A stretch of 36,536 nt of DNA from Helicobacter sp. MIT 05-5294 (GCF_000765675.1 NZ_JRPA02000017.1:1-36536); one strand, 5' to 3'; numbered from the stretch's first letter, positions 15,212 to 24,074 are shown. A program made the numbers and translations. The notes: a model not told the origin generated them from the letters alone.

Positions 15212-17896
15212 ATGCAAAACAATTCAACACAAAATCCACAAAGACAAACCCCGCAAGAAAAAGCGGAAAAAGCACCCAATACTTATAATCCAAAAGAAAT
15301 TGAAGAGAGTTATTATAGGTTTTGGGAAGAAGCGGGTTATTTTGAAGTCAATGGCAATCAAAAAATCCAAAAAGAGAATAAGCGATTCTGCATTATGTTA
15401 CCTCCGCCAAATGTTACAGGAAGCCTACATATCGGACACGCGCTAAATCATACTCTAATTGATACTATCGTGCGCTATAAGCGAATGGACGGCTACAAAA
15501 CGCTTTGGCAACCCGGACTTGACCACGCAGGAATCGCAACACAAAATGTTGTGGAAAAGCAACTTTTAGCACAAGGAATCAAAAAAGAAGAATTAGGACG
15601 CGAAAAATTCGTCCAAAAAGTATGGGAATGGAAAGAAAAAAGCGGCGGAATGATTCTCAATCAAATGCGCAAACTCGGAAGCTCTCCTGCTTGGAGTAGA
15701 ACGCGTTTCACAATGGATAATGGATTGCAAAACGCAGTCAAAGAAGCCTTTGTTAGACTCTACAATGAAGGACTTATTATTCAAGGGGAATATTTGGTGA
15801 ATTGGTGCACTCACGATGGCGCACTCTCTGATGTGGAAGTAGAATATAAAGAAAACAATGGCAAACTCTATTATTTGCGCTATTTCTTTAAGGATTCTAA
15901 AGATTATATTGTCGTAGCTACCACGCGCCCGGAGACTTACTTTGGCGACACTGCGGTTATGGTAAATCCAGAAGATTCGCGTTTCTCCCATTTGATTGGC
16001 AAAAGCGTTCTTTTGCCACTTTTGGGGCGCGAGATTCCAATCATCGCGGATTCTCATGTGGATAAGGAGTTTGGAACAGGTGCGGTTAAAGTAACTCCAG
16101 CGCACGATACAAACGACTATGAGGTAGGCAAAAGGCACAACCTAGAACAGATTGTGGTTTTTGATAAATACGGAATCCTAAATGAAAATGCAGGAGAATT
16201 TTGCGGATTAGAGAGACTACAAGCGCGAGAGAAAATTGTAGAGAAGCTAGAATCTCTAGGCTTTATAGAAAAAATTGAAGATTACAAAAACAAAACAGGA
16301 CATTGCTATCGTTGTGGCAATATCGTAGAACCTTACATCTCTAAACAATGGTTTTTGAAAAAAGAAGTTGCCGAAAAAGCGATTGAAAAAATCAACGCTA
16401 ATGAAAGCAATTTCTTCCCTCCGCAATGGAAAAACAATTATAATGCTTGGATGCGTGAATTGCGAGATTGGTGTATCTCGCGCCAACTTTGGTGGGGACA
16501 TCAGATTCCAGTGTATTATTGTGAGAGTTGTGGCGGACAATTTGCAAGCGTGGAATCCCCAAAAGCTTGTCAAAAATGTGGCAGTGAGGCAATCACCCAA
16601 GACCCCGATGTGCTAGATACTTGGTTTAGCTCCGCGCTTTGGACCTTCTCAACACTTGGATTCTTAAATGGCAAATGGGGAGAGGGCGAAGTGTGGCAAA
16701 GCAGCGATATGGAGGAGTTTTATCCCAACTCTTTATTGATTACCGGCTTTGATATTTTGTTTTTTTGGGTGGCTAGAATGCTGATGATGGGGGAACATTT
16801 CTTAGGAAAACTCCCCTACCCTGATATTTACTTACACGCGCTTGTCCGAGATGAGCAAGGCAACAAAATGAGCAAATCTAAAGGCAACATCATTGATCCT
16901 TTAGAAAAAATAGAAGAATATAGTGCTGATGTGTTGCGCTTTACTTTGGCGATTCTATGCGCTCAAGGGCGTGATGTGAAATTGGTTACTAATCAACTAG
17001 AAATTAGCAAAAACTTCACAAACAAACTTTATAACGCGTGCAATTTCCTTTTGCTTAATGCGTCAAGATTCCAAGATTTAAGTGAATTAGGAGAGCCAAA
17101 AACCGCGCTTGGCAAATACCTAGCGCAACTCTTAAGCCAAACTATCACAGAAGTGCGAGGGCATTTAGAATCCTATCGTTTTAATGATGGCGCGAGTGCG
17201 CTTTATCGCTTTTTATGGGGTGAGTTTTGCGATTGGGGGATTGAATTAAGCAAGGCTGATAAGGATTCTATTGTAGAACTTGGTGCGATTTTCAAGGAAG
17301 CTATGAAGCTTCTCCACCCTTATATGCCATTTTTAAGCGAGTATTTATGGCATAAGTTAGATGGCACGACTTTGGAGCAAAGCGGTTCAATTATGGTGCA
17401 ATCCTATCCAAACTTTGGCTACCAAAATGAAGAAAATTTTGCTATTTTTACGCTGATTTTGGATTCTATTGTATCCATTAGACGCGCAAAAGCCACGATT
17501 GATTTAGCGAATCAAAAAATCGTTAAAGCTTATGTTAATGTCGTGATTCCAGAATCTATGCACAATCTTTTTATAAACTATGTTTGCAAACTCGCAAAAG
17601 TGGAATCCCTTGAAATCGTTAGAGAAAAAATACCGCATTGTATCGTGGATATTACAGAAAAATTGGAATCCTATTTGCCAACTAATGAAATAGATTTAAG
17701 CCCGATTTTGGAGCGTCTAAACAAACAAGCAGAAAAATCACAAAGAGAAATTGCCAAGCTAGAAAATATGCTAAAAAACGAAAAATTCGTGGCAAATGCC
17801 CCTAAAAATGTGCTAGAAGCAAATCAAAATGCGTTGCTAGAACAAAAGCAAAAACTTGCCAAAATCACCAAAGAACTAGAAGCACTTCGAGGATAA
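15212..17896 (+). CDS. valS: Valyl-tRNA synthetase
   Basis: 894 aa from the ATG at 15212, preceded by AAAGG; the upstream frame from 15173 lacks a ribosome site. Class I synthetase signatures: HIGH at 73-76 within PPPNVTGSLHIGHALNHT, and KMSKS at 552-556. The CP1 editing domain (TTRPETYFGDTAVMVNPED, VTPAHDTNDYEVG) removes Thr-tRNA(Val) errors. A C-terminal Lys/Glu/Gln-rich coiled coil (last 60 residues, ILERLNKQAEKSQREIAKLE) is the usual tRNA-binding arm of ValRS. Full length, essential for translation. Next to fliW as in H. pylori. Confidence 0.97.
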   Translation: MQNNSTQNPQRQTPQEKAEKAPNTYNPKEIEESYYRFWEEAGYFEVNGNQKIQKENKRFCIMLPPPNVTGSLHIGHALNHTLIDTIVRYKRMDGYKTLWQPGLDHAGIATQNVVEKQLLAQGIKKEELGREKFVQKVWEWKEKSGGMILNQMRKLGSSPAWSRTRFTMDNGLQNAVKEAFVRLYNEGLIIQGEYLVNWCTHDGALSDVEVEYKENNGKLYYLRYFFKDSKDYIVVATTRPETYFGDTAVMVNPEDSRFSHLIGKSVLLPLLGREIPIIADSHVDKEFGTGAVKVTPAHDTNDYEVGKRHNLEQIVVFDKYGILNENAGEFCGLERLQAREKIVEKLESLGFIEKIEDYKNKTGHCYRCGNIVEPYISKQWFLKKEVAEKAIEKINANESNFFPPQWKNNYNAWMRELRDWCISRQLWWGHQIPVYYCESCGGQFASVESPKACQKCGSEAITQDPDVLDTWFSSALWTFSTLGFLNGKWGEGEVWQSSDMEEFYPNSLLITGFDILFFWVARMLMMGEHFLGKLPYPDIYLHALVRDEQGNKMSKSKGNIIDPLEKIEEYSADVLRFTLAILCAQGRDVKLVTNQLEISKNFTNKLYNACNFLLLNASRFQDLSELGEPKTALGKYLAQLLSQTITEVRGHLESYRFNDGASALYRFLWGEFCDWGIELSKADKDSIVELGAIFKEAMKLLHPYMPFLSEYLWHKLDGTTLEQSGSIMVQSYPNFGYQNEENFAIFTLILDSIVSIRRAKATIDLANQKIVKAYVNVVIPESMHNLFINYVCKLAKVESLEIVREKIPHCIVDITEKLESYLPTNEIDLSPILERLNKQAEKSQREIAKLENMLKNEKFVANAPKNVLEANQNALLEQKQKLAKITKELEALRG

Positions 17897-17986
17897 GCGA
17901 CTTGCAATGCCTTTGTGCATTGTAGGATTCTGCATTGTATTTCAAATTGCCATTTATCATTGTGCCATTGCAAGGAATCCCCCGCT

Positions 17987-18119
17987 GTTATTGCGAGAAA
18001 ATTTGAAAAATTTTCGTGGCAATCCACAATATCAGACTTAAGAAAATATGCAATGGAATCCCAAAGGCGAGATTCTCTAGCGTAGATTGCCACGAAGTCT
18101 TATGGCTTCTCACAATGAT
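17987..18119. repeat. Composite palindromic repeat, copy 2
   Basis: Same layout as copy 1: left arm GTTATTGCGAG...GTGGCAATCCAC with an internal GAAAATTT/AAATTTTC hairpin (17987-18027), central block AATGGAATC...GGCGAGATTCT (18052-18076), inverted right arm GATTGCCACGAAG...CTTCTCACAATGA (18085-18118). The flanking stretch 17897-18292 otherwise holds only degenerate repeat pieces (for example 17956-17980) and a weak hairpin right after valS (TGCAATGC/GCATTGTA, 17905-17926). Confidence 0.7.
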
Positions 18120-18292
18120 ACAATAGTAGGACGCAAAGCGTAGTTAAGGCGCGGATTTGCAAGTATGGGCATTGCAATGGCGCATCTTAGCTATCGTGTC
18201 CTTAAATAATTAGAACAAGAGACGCAACGACCCATTAATCTTGCTTTAAGTCTATGTTCATAAAATTACAACTTTATTCCCAAGGAGCCTTC

Positions 18293-19369
18293 ATGCAATC
18301 AAATCATATAAATAATATGGGGGGGGGGCAAGATAAACTAAAGAATGCGGAATCTGCACAAATAAAAAATAAACCCCTCCTTAAGACTTTTTTCAAAGAT
18401 AAAAAGCGTTGGATTCTCTCACTTGTTAAAAACTCCAAACAGCACCAAAAGTTAAAAACAAAACTCCAAGAAGTAGAATCTCTTTATCAAGATTCTAAAG
18501 AAAAAATAAGGCAATTAGAGATTCAAAATAAAGACTTTAAAAACAGATTCCACGCATTAGAATCTAAGATTCATAAACTCACTCCTCAAGCATATTTAAA
18601 CGCTATTGAAATCCACCTAGCCGAGCATTGCAATCTTAATTGCTTTAGTTGCAATCATTTCTCACAACTCGCCCCTAAAGGATTCCCTGATATTCTTCAG
18701 TTTAAACAAGATATGGAAAGATTATCAAACCTAACTTATGGCTTAATTGGCGAATTCAAATTCACAGGCGGAGAACCTCTGCTGAATCCAAACTGCAAAG
18801 ACTTCTTTAAAATTACAAGAAAATTTTTCCCACATAGTAAGCTAACACTAATCACTAATGGAATCCTTTTAGAATCCCAACCTAAAGACTTTTGGGAATC
18901 TTGCAAAGAGAATAAAATAGAGATTCGCCCAACTAAATATCCTATTAAAGTAAATTGGGAAGCAATAGAGCAAAAATGCCAAGACTTTGGGATTTCATTA
19001 AGATTTTTTAATAACGCGAGTGTAGAAAAAACTTCTTATAAAACCATTTTGCGCCCTCAAGGTAATTTGAATATTTTAGATTCTTTTACAAAATGCCACC
19101 AAGTGGGAAATTGCACACACTTCAAAAATGGCAAAATCTATCCTTGCAACATTGCGCCCAATATCCAATATTTCAATGCTGCTTTCAATCAAAATCTTCC
19201 TATCACTCCAATAGATTTTATAAATATTTACAAGGCAAAGGATTATCACGAGATTCTGCAATTCCTTGCCAAGCCAATTCCTTTTTGTCGCTTTTGTAAT
19301 CTTGCTAAATGGAGAAGTATCGGCGAATGGAAAACCTCTAAAAAAGAGATTGGGGAGTATTTGGAATAG
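18293..19369 (+). CDS. Phase-variable radical SAM protein
   Basis: 358 aa from the ATG at 18293, with AAGGAG upstream. Codon 9 is ATG and is followed at once by GGG GGG GGG, giving a G10 run; the frame is ON in this sequence. An N-terminal basic coiled coil (about 45-97) precedes the radical SAM core: C113-x3-C117-x2-C120 for the 4Fe-4S cluster, GGEPLL at 159-164, and a Cys-rich C-terminus (KCHQVGNCTHF, IYPCNIAP, PFCRFCNL) resembling SPASM-type auxiliary cluster sites. Similar proteins are met in surface polysaccharide loci, so a role in modifying LPS, capsule or flagellar sugar is a fair inference. It is flanked by dispersed repeats. Confidence 0.85.
   Translation: MQSNHINNMGGGQDKLKNAESAQIKNKPLLKTFFKDKKRWILSLVKNSKQHQKLKTKLQEVESLYQDSKEKIRQLEIQNKDFKNRFHALESKIHKLTPQAYLNAIEIHLAEHCNLNCFSCNHFSQLAPKGFPDILQFKQDMERLSNLTYGLIGEFKFTGGEPLLNPNCKDFFKITRKFFPHSKLTLITNGILLESQPKDFWESCKENKIEIRPTKYPIKVNWEAIEQKCQDFGISLRFFNNASVEKTSYKTILRPQGNLNILDSFTKCHQVGNCTHFKNGKIYPCNIAPNIQYFNAAFNQNLPITPIDFINIYKAKDYHEILQFLAKPIPFCRFCNLAKWRSIGEWKTSKKEIGEYLE
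18319..18328 (+). repeat. G10 homopolymer, contingency tract
   Basis: Ten G in a row, from the last base of the second ATG through three Gly codons of the radical SAM gene. Slipped-strand change by one G would shift the frame at residue 10-12 and abolish the protein. Confidence 0.9.
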
Positions 19370-19415
19370 AATCTCTTAGAGTCATTGCTTGATTTCGAGT
19401 TTTGCACTATTTATT

Positions 19416-19447
19416 GTCATTGCAAGTAAGCAAAGCGAAGCAATCCA
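19416..19447 (+). repeat. Single arm of the TCATTGC...GCAATCC repeat
   Basis: GTCATTGCAAGTAAGC followed by AAAGCGAAGCAATCCA; a related partial piece GTCATTGCTTGATTTCG lies at 19381-19397. It sits between the radical SAM gene and sdaC. Confidence 0.55.
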
Positions 19448-19585
19448 TAATATTCCAAATAAATAGGACAAATTTGTGTGTATTTAAATATTTCAAACAA
19501 TAAATAAAATACAAATTTTCAATTCTTAAGCAGATTCTTTTGCTCGGCATTATAAACTTCTATCAAAATTCACAAAAGGAATCCT

Positions 19586-20845
19586 ATGCAATGGAATCAC
19601 TTTGATACGCGTTGGACACTTTCGCTTTTTGGCACTGCAGTGGGTGCAGGTATTTTGTTTTTGCCTATTCGCGCAGGGACGGGAGGATTCTATCCTGTTG
19701 TTTTAATGACGCTTTTAATCTTTCCTATGGTTTGGCTCTCACACCGTGCACTTAGTCGTTTCGTCAATGAATCCAAAAACACAGAACACGATATAACACA
19801 CGCGGCAGAAGAATATTGGGGGCGCAAAACTAGCTTTTTTATCACGATTCTATATTTTTTCGCTATTTATCCAATCTGCCTTGCTTATGGGGTGGGAATC
19901 ACGAATACCTTTGCAAGTTTTTTTATCCATCAACTCCACCTTACAAGCCTTTACGATTCTGAAACTTTGGCACTTTATCCGCTTGTCCGTGCAGGACTTG
20001 CATTTGTGCTTGTTAGCGCGATGATGGGCGTGATGATTCTCAAAGAAGAAACAATTACTAAAGCCTGTAATGCTCTTGTTTATCCGCTATGCTTCGTGCT
20101 TTTTGCGTTTTCGCTATATCTGATTCCTTATTGGAAGCTAGAACCTTTGCAAAAAATACCAAGCCTAAATGAGCTTATTCAAGTGATTTGGCTGACTTTG
20201 CCCGTGCTTGTCTTTGCCTTTAATCACTCTCCGGCGATTTCTACTTTCACACTTAGTGTGCGCAAAACTTACAAAAACTCGCAACAAAAGGCGAATCAGA
20301 TTCTATTCCGCACCGCACTTTTACTGCTTGTCTTTGTAATGTTTTTCGTGTTTTCTTGCATTTTATGCCTTAATGCAGAGGATTTTGCCAAAGCAAGAGA
20401 GGCAAACATTCCGATTCTTTCTTATTTTGCCAACCAATTCAACACCCCAATTATCGCATTAGGTGCGCCACTTGTAGCATTTTTAGCGATTGTAAGTTCG
20501 TTTTTTGGGCATTACTTTGGAGCATTTGAAGGCTTAAATGGAATCTTAAGAAAAGGAATCAAGCTAAGCGGCAACGAAACTCCAAATCTCCGCGTTATTA
20601 AAGTTTTTAGCACTTTGTTTATGTATGTTACAATTATTCTTGTTGCATATCTCAATCCAAGCATTTTAGGCTTTATTGAAGATTTGGGAGGTCCCATTAT
20701 CGCTGCGATTTTGTTTTTGATGCCAATTCTTGCGATTTGGAGCGTGGAAAGGTTAAAGAAATATAAGAATCCTTTATTAGATGGATTCGTGCTTATCACA
20801 GGAATCCTAACGATTACAAGCGTGATTTATAAATTCTTTTTATAG
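19586..20845 (+). CDS. sdaC: Serine/amino-acid transporter SdaC-like (HAAAP family)
   Basis: 419 aa, hydrophobic throughout, about 11 transmembrane segments. The start WTLSLFGTAVGAGILFLPIRAG is the signature of the hydroxy/aromatic amino-acid permease family (SdaC, TdcC), with the TAVGAGILFLP motif in TM1. Further support: PVLVFAFNHSPAIS and SFFGHYFGAFEGLNGI. H. pylori uses SdaC (HP0133) for serine uptake, but there sdaA is adjacent, which is not so here. AAAGGAATCC precedes the ATG. Proton-coupled serine import is the likely role. Confidence 0.88.
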   Translation: MQWNHFDTRWTLSLFGTAVGAGILFLPIRAGTGGFYPVVLMTLLIFPMVWLSHRALSRFVNESKNTEHDITHAAEEYWGRKTSFFITILYFFAIYPICLAYGVGITNTFASFFIHQLHLTSLYDSETLALYPLVRAGLAFVLVSAMMGVMILKEETITKACNALVYPLCFVLFAFSLYLIPYWKLEPLQKIPSLNELIQVIWLTLPVLVFAFNHSPAISTFTLSVRKTYKNSQQKANQILFRTALLLLVFVMFFVFSCILCLNAEDFAKAREANIPILSYFANQFNTPIIALGAPLVAFLAIVSSFFGHYFGAFEGLNGILRKGIKLSGNETPNLRVIKVFSTLFMYVTIILVAYLNPSILGFIEDLGGPIIAAILFLMPILAIWSVERLKKYKNPLLDGFVLITGILTITSVIYKFFL

Positions 20846-20897
20846 AAAATTTCATTGTTTGCAATGATGGAGTGGCGGAATCGCAGGTTGCCAAGCC

Positions 20898-21050
20898 GTC
20901 ATTGCGAGAAAATTTGTAAAGTTTTTGTGGTGTGCAATTTGTGAAACAAATTTCACCTGCGCTATGCAAATCCACGCCAAGCTTAAGGAAACTTTACAAT
21001 GGAATCTTAAAAGGAGAGATTCTAACTGATAAACTTGCGATTGCGAATAA
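20898..21050. repeat. Composite palindromic repeat, copy 3, interrupted
   Basis: Left arm GTCATTGCGAGAAAATTTG...TTTTTGTGG (20898-20930) is split from its end CAAATCCACGCC by about 36 bp (20931-20966) containing a hairpin (GCAATTTGTGAAACAAATTTC). The central block AATGGAATC...GGAGAGATTCT lies at 20998-21023. The right arm is eroded, with only CTTGCGATTGCGAATAAAG recognisable. Confidence 0.6.
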
Positions 21051-21107
21051 AGCCTATTAAAGTGAATTTTATTTTCCAAAGTCAAAAGCACAAATACAGG
21101 AGAATCT

Positions 21108-22004
21108 ATGTTATATACGATAAGAAGCATACCGCGAAGGATTGAACTCTATATAAGGCGTATAGTCTATAAAATGACAACACGCAAAAGATACAAATTT
21201 ATCACACACTATGAAAAAAATAACAACCAAATTTATAGATTTTTTCATTATAATGCTAGTGAGTTTGTAGAAGATTTTTTAATGAATCTTGGCTATGACA
21301 AATACTCTCATGACGATGTTGATTTGCTAATGTTTTTGCAAGTCCCCAATATCACAAAAGCAGATATTTTAGAGCTATTTGAATATAGCATATTATGTAT
21401 GATTTGGGCGGTAAAAACCGAAACTGATGAGATTATCATTAATACTTATATGATTGATAAGCATGATGAAGAGTTCTCTACAAGCTGTCCTAAGCCCACT
21501 TACATTAGTGAATATTTTAATGTCATTGGAGAGCTTTTCCTCGCAGGATATATAGACTTTGGCTGCGATTGGGACGATGATTACAAGAGACGCGACTACC
21601 CGACAAACTTATCTTACTACAAAGAAGACAAATATCAAGCGTGGATTTATTTTAGGGATCATTTTCTCTATAAAGAAGCATACGCAAAAGGGTGGGAAGA
21701 TGATATTTTCATTTATGAGGATAAAGAATATACAGAAAAAGACTGCCCTCGTGGAACATACATTGATGAAGAGGGCAAAGAAGTAGCTTGCTACAAAGGA
21801 TATAGCACAATGTATTCTCGGACTTCTTGGGATACGCCTAAATACTGGTCGCAATACAATATTTGGGCGACAATCACTCCCAAAGGCAAACGATACCTTT
21901 ATGACATTTTACAACCAAGAATCCATGACAAATACAAAGACTTAGAAGTAGAAGTTGATAACAAAGGTCATATCCTACGGTGGTTTGGACAAATCAATAG
22001 ATAA
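21108..22004 (+). CDS. Orphan protein of unknown function, 298 aa
   Basis: 298 aa with AGGAG 6 nt before the ATG. The first 30 residues are strongly basic (SIPRRIELYIRRIVYKMTTR), then the chain is rich in Tyr, Asp, Glu and Lys, for example GCDWDDDYKRRDYP and EDDIFIYEDKEYTEKD. There is no signal peptide, membrane segment or recognisable catalytic motif. A later Met at residue 23 is an alternative start. It stands alone between two repeat-bearing spacers and carries very few GAATC/GATTC pentamers compared with the resident genes, which suggests acquisition. I do not recognise the family. Confidence 0.7.
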   Translation: MLYTIRSIPRRIELYIRRIVYKMTTRKRYKFITHYEKNNNQIYRFFHYNASEFVEDFLMNLGYDKYSHDDVDLLMFLQVPNITKADILELFEYSILCMIWAVKTETDEIIINTYMIDKHDEEFSTSCPKPTYISEYFNVIGELFLAGYIDFGCDWDDDYKRRDYPTNLSYYKEDKYQAWIYFRDHFLYKEAYAKGWEDDIFIYEDKEYTEKDCPRGTYIDEEGKEVACYKGYSTMYSRTSWDTPKYWSQYNIWATITPKGKRYLYDILQPRIHDKYKDLEVEVDNKGHILRWFGQINR

Positions 22005-22088
22005 ACTTGCCAATATGCAAATCTAATTTTTAGATTCCATTTTTTATAGTCTTTATATTTAAGATAAAGCCACAAACCATAAGGCTAT

Positions 22089-22124
22089 GGATTGCCCCAT
22101 TCGCCTATGCTTGTGCTCAACAAC
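22089..22124 (-). repeat. Degenerate right arm of the dispersed repeat
   Basis: GGATTGCCCCATTCGCC... resembles the right arm of copy 1 (GGATTGCCGCGTTCGC...) but has drifted. The 227-nt spacer 22005-22231 shows nothing else. Confidence 0.35.
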
Positions 22125-22231
22125 ACAAAGATAGCCCATTCGTCCATTGCAGGATTCCATATTAGGTAATTACAACAACCCATAACTTTAAATTTAAGAG
22201 AAATTTGCAGTAGAATCTTTGGATTCCACTA

Positions 22232-22699
22232 TCAATCTTTAATCCTTTTAATCAGCTCCATTATGGTATTCTCTAGCATTGTATAAACCTTTTCAAATCC
22301 ATCTAAATCCTTGAAATAATAAGGGTCTGGAATCTCTGCACCCTCTAAGCCAAAATCTCCCATTAATGCAAGTTTTTCTCGCGGGAAACCCAAATACACC
22401 AAATCTTCATAGTTTTGCCTATCCATCGCGACGATTAAGTCAAACTCCAAATCACTATACAGGCTGACTTTGCGCCCTTTAAGCTTAGAAATATCTATGC
22501 CATGCCCTCTGCCTACCACAATAGAACGCTCACAAGGCGGCTCATCAATGTGCCAACCGCTAGTTCCTGCGGAATCTATTTTGAGATTCAGCCCATTTTG
22601 AGCTGCTAAATCCTTTGCGATTCCCTCTGCTAGAGGAGAGCGACAAATATTTCCCAAACAGACAAACAAGATAGAATGGATTTTTTGGCTTTGTGGCAT
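22232..22699 (-). CDS. Low-molecular-weight protein-tyrosine phosphatase
   Basis: 155 aa. The P-loop CLGNICRS (C14-x5-R20) sits at the N-terminus, followed by AGTSGWHIDEPP, AMDRQNYEDL and the general-acid loop EIPDPYYF with D125: all elements of an active LMW-PTP. These enzymes dephosphorylate tyrosine kinases controlling exopolysaccharide export, or other phosphotyrosine proteins. It follows the glycosyltransferase-like gene on the same strand after 88 nt, with AAGGATAATAAAA as ribosome site, which fits a link with surface polysaccharide, though no BY-kinase is in the window. Confidence 0.93.
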   Translation of the reverse strand: MPQSQKIHSILFVCLGNICRSPLAEGIAKDLAAQNGLNLKIDSAGTSGWHIDEPPCERSIVVGRGHGIDISKLKGRKVSLYSDLEFDLIVAMDRQNYEDLVYLGFPREKLALMGDFGLEGAEIPDPYYFKDLDGFEKVYTMLENTIMELIKRIKD

Positions 22700-22787
22700 T
22701 TTTATTATCCTTTGTTAATTTTTCGCTACAACCGCGCGGCACATTGTGAGTTTTAGAATCCTCACTTCCTCTTCTTAAACTCTCTTC

Positions 22788-24074
22788 TTAACTCACGCGC
22801 TTTTTGGAAGAATCACAAATAAGCAAATATTCGCCCCCCCCCCCCGCAGAATTAACCGCGATTAAAGCTTCACCGAGTTTATATGTGAAGCATTGCTTTT
22901 CTTTAAGGGCTTCTTTGTAGTCAGGATAGGATTCTAGTTTTGGAAGTTTTAAGCTAGGATTCTTTGCTACTCTTTCTTGGTATTTTCGCTGTTCTTCTCT
23001 ATGGGATTCTTTAATGAAACTAAGCACAAAAGGCATTCGCACCCAACCTAGCAAACTTCTTGCATTAAGAATCATTGCATTACCCAATTTATAGGCTAGA
23101 TGATTATGAATTCGGGATTTAGCATTGTTTAGCTCTGTAAGATATTTTGGTAGTTTTTGTTGTGTGGATTGCGCTTTTAGTTTTTTATACTCCGCTACAA
23201 AAGTTTTGATATGGAAAGTGTTTTCCCGCTTGCCTCTTTTACCTCCTTGCAAAATCTGATTATTAAAATATTTCGTTTCATTAATATTGCTCGGCAAAAA
23301 GATTTTATTGCGGTTGCACAAAAGAGCGTGCGCACCCCATTGTCTCTCATAGTAAAATGTAGTCGGGAAAGTCTTGCCTTTGTATTTCTTCATCAAAATA
23401 CTAAAAATAGCTAAATCGTGTGAATTGCGTTGAAACCCCTCTTTATTTGGCAGCTTAGAGGGTTCGTCATTGACAAAATCATAATGGTAATAGAAAATAT
23501 CCATCCATTCAGAAATCATATCCATTGTTTTTTTACTCTTTTTTAGAAAAATCATTCCAGCGGCAATTTGTTTAGACTTTAAAAATTCCTCATCATCACT
23601 TAAGCCAAAATAATCCAAAGTATCACCCTTTTGCCAATGTTGCTCTATGCAATGATTTACAACAAGACCCATTGCTTCATTTTTATCTGTTTGCTTAAGC
23701 ATATCCAAGAGTTCTTCTTTTTTGGGAGGACAAAACTCAAACCCAATATCACAATAAATCAGCAAATCCCCCTCACAAATTTGCTCCAATGCCATTAAAA
23801 TAACTTTGGGCTTCCAGCACCAATACCCAAAACCACGCGAAATCATACGCCCATCATTTGTGCGAGAACCTCCTGTGTTATAATGAAACGAATCCTTAGA
23901 ATCTTGCACATAAAACTTATCCTTAAAGGCTTCTTTAAAGTCTAGTGGCAAACTCGCCTCTGTATAGATAAAAATATCATCAAATACTCCCATAGATTCC
24001 GCTTCTTGTTTGAATCTGCAAATACTAATCCCAAGCCTTGTATCCCCAAAACTCGCCAAATAAACTTTTTGCAT
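22788..24074 (-). CDS. Glycosyltransferase-like surface-polysaccharide protein with G12 tract
   Basis: 428 aa. The N-terminal part has the pattern of bacterial glycosyltransferase-like proteins in polysaccharide loci: VYLASFGDTRLGISICRFKQ, RGFGYWCWKPKVILMAL, GDLLIYCDIGFEF (an acidic CD near residue 113 that may bind metal-nucleotide sugar). The region from about 330 on carries YKLGNAMI and, again, YKLGEALIAV segments, a C-terminal module seen in Campylobacter and Helicobacter sugar transferases. Twelve G in a row encode Ala-Gly4 just before the last 14 residues, so slippage changes only the tail. The donor and acceptor sugars are unknown. An AAAGGAGTAAAAATAAA ribosome site precedes the ATG. 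Confidence 0.75.
   Translation of the reverse strand: MQKVYLASFGDTRLGISICRFKQEAESMGVFDDIFIYTEASLPLDFKEAFKDKFYVQDSKDSFHYNTGGSRTNDGRMISRGFGYWCWKPKVILMALEQICEGDLLIYCDIGFEFCPPKKEELLDMLKQTDKNEAMGLVVNHCIEQHWQKGDTLDYFGLSDDEEFLKSKQIAAGMIFLKKSKKTMDMISEWMDIFYYHYDFVNDEPSKLPNKEGFQRNSHDLAIFSILMKKYKGKTFPTTFYYERQWGAHALLCNRNKIFLPSNINETKYFNNQILQGGKRGKRENTFHIKTFVAEYKKLKAQSTQQKLPKYLTELNNAKSRIHNHLAYKLGNAMILNARSLLGWVRMPFVLSFIKESHREEQRKYQERVAKNPSLKLPKLESYPDYKEALKEKQCFTYKLGEALIAVNSAGGGGEYLLICDSSKKRVS
22834..22845 (-). repeat. G12 homopolymer (C12 on plus), contingency tract
   Basis: Twelve G on the coding strand near the 3' end of the glycosyltransferase-like gene. With 12 G the tail is EYLLICDSSKKRVS; with 13 G it becomes GRIFAYL-stop; with 11 G it becomes ANICLFVILPKSA-stop. 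Confidence 0.9.

Noticed and set aside
17824-18093. 89-aa minus-strand frame behind valS
   Set aside because: Runs through repeat copy 2 and the 3' end of valS; explained by the repeat.
12105-22231. CRISPR array
   Set aside because: Repeats are irregular, in both orientations and scattered over spacers hundreds to thousands of bases apart; no regular repeat-spacer pattern and no cas genes.
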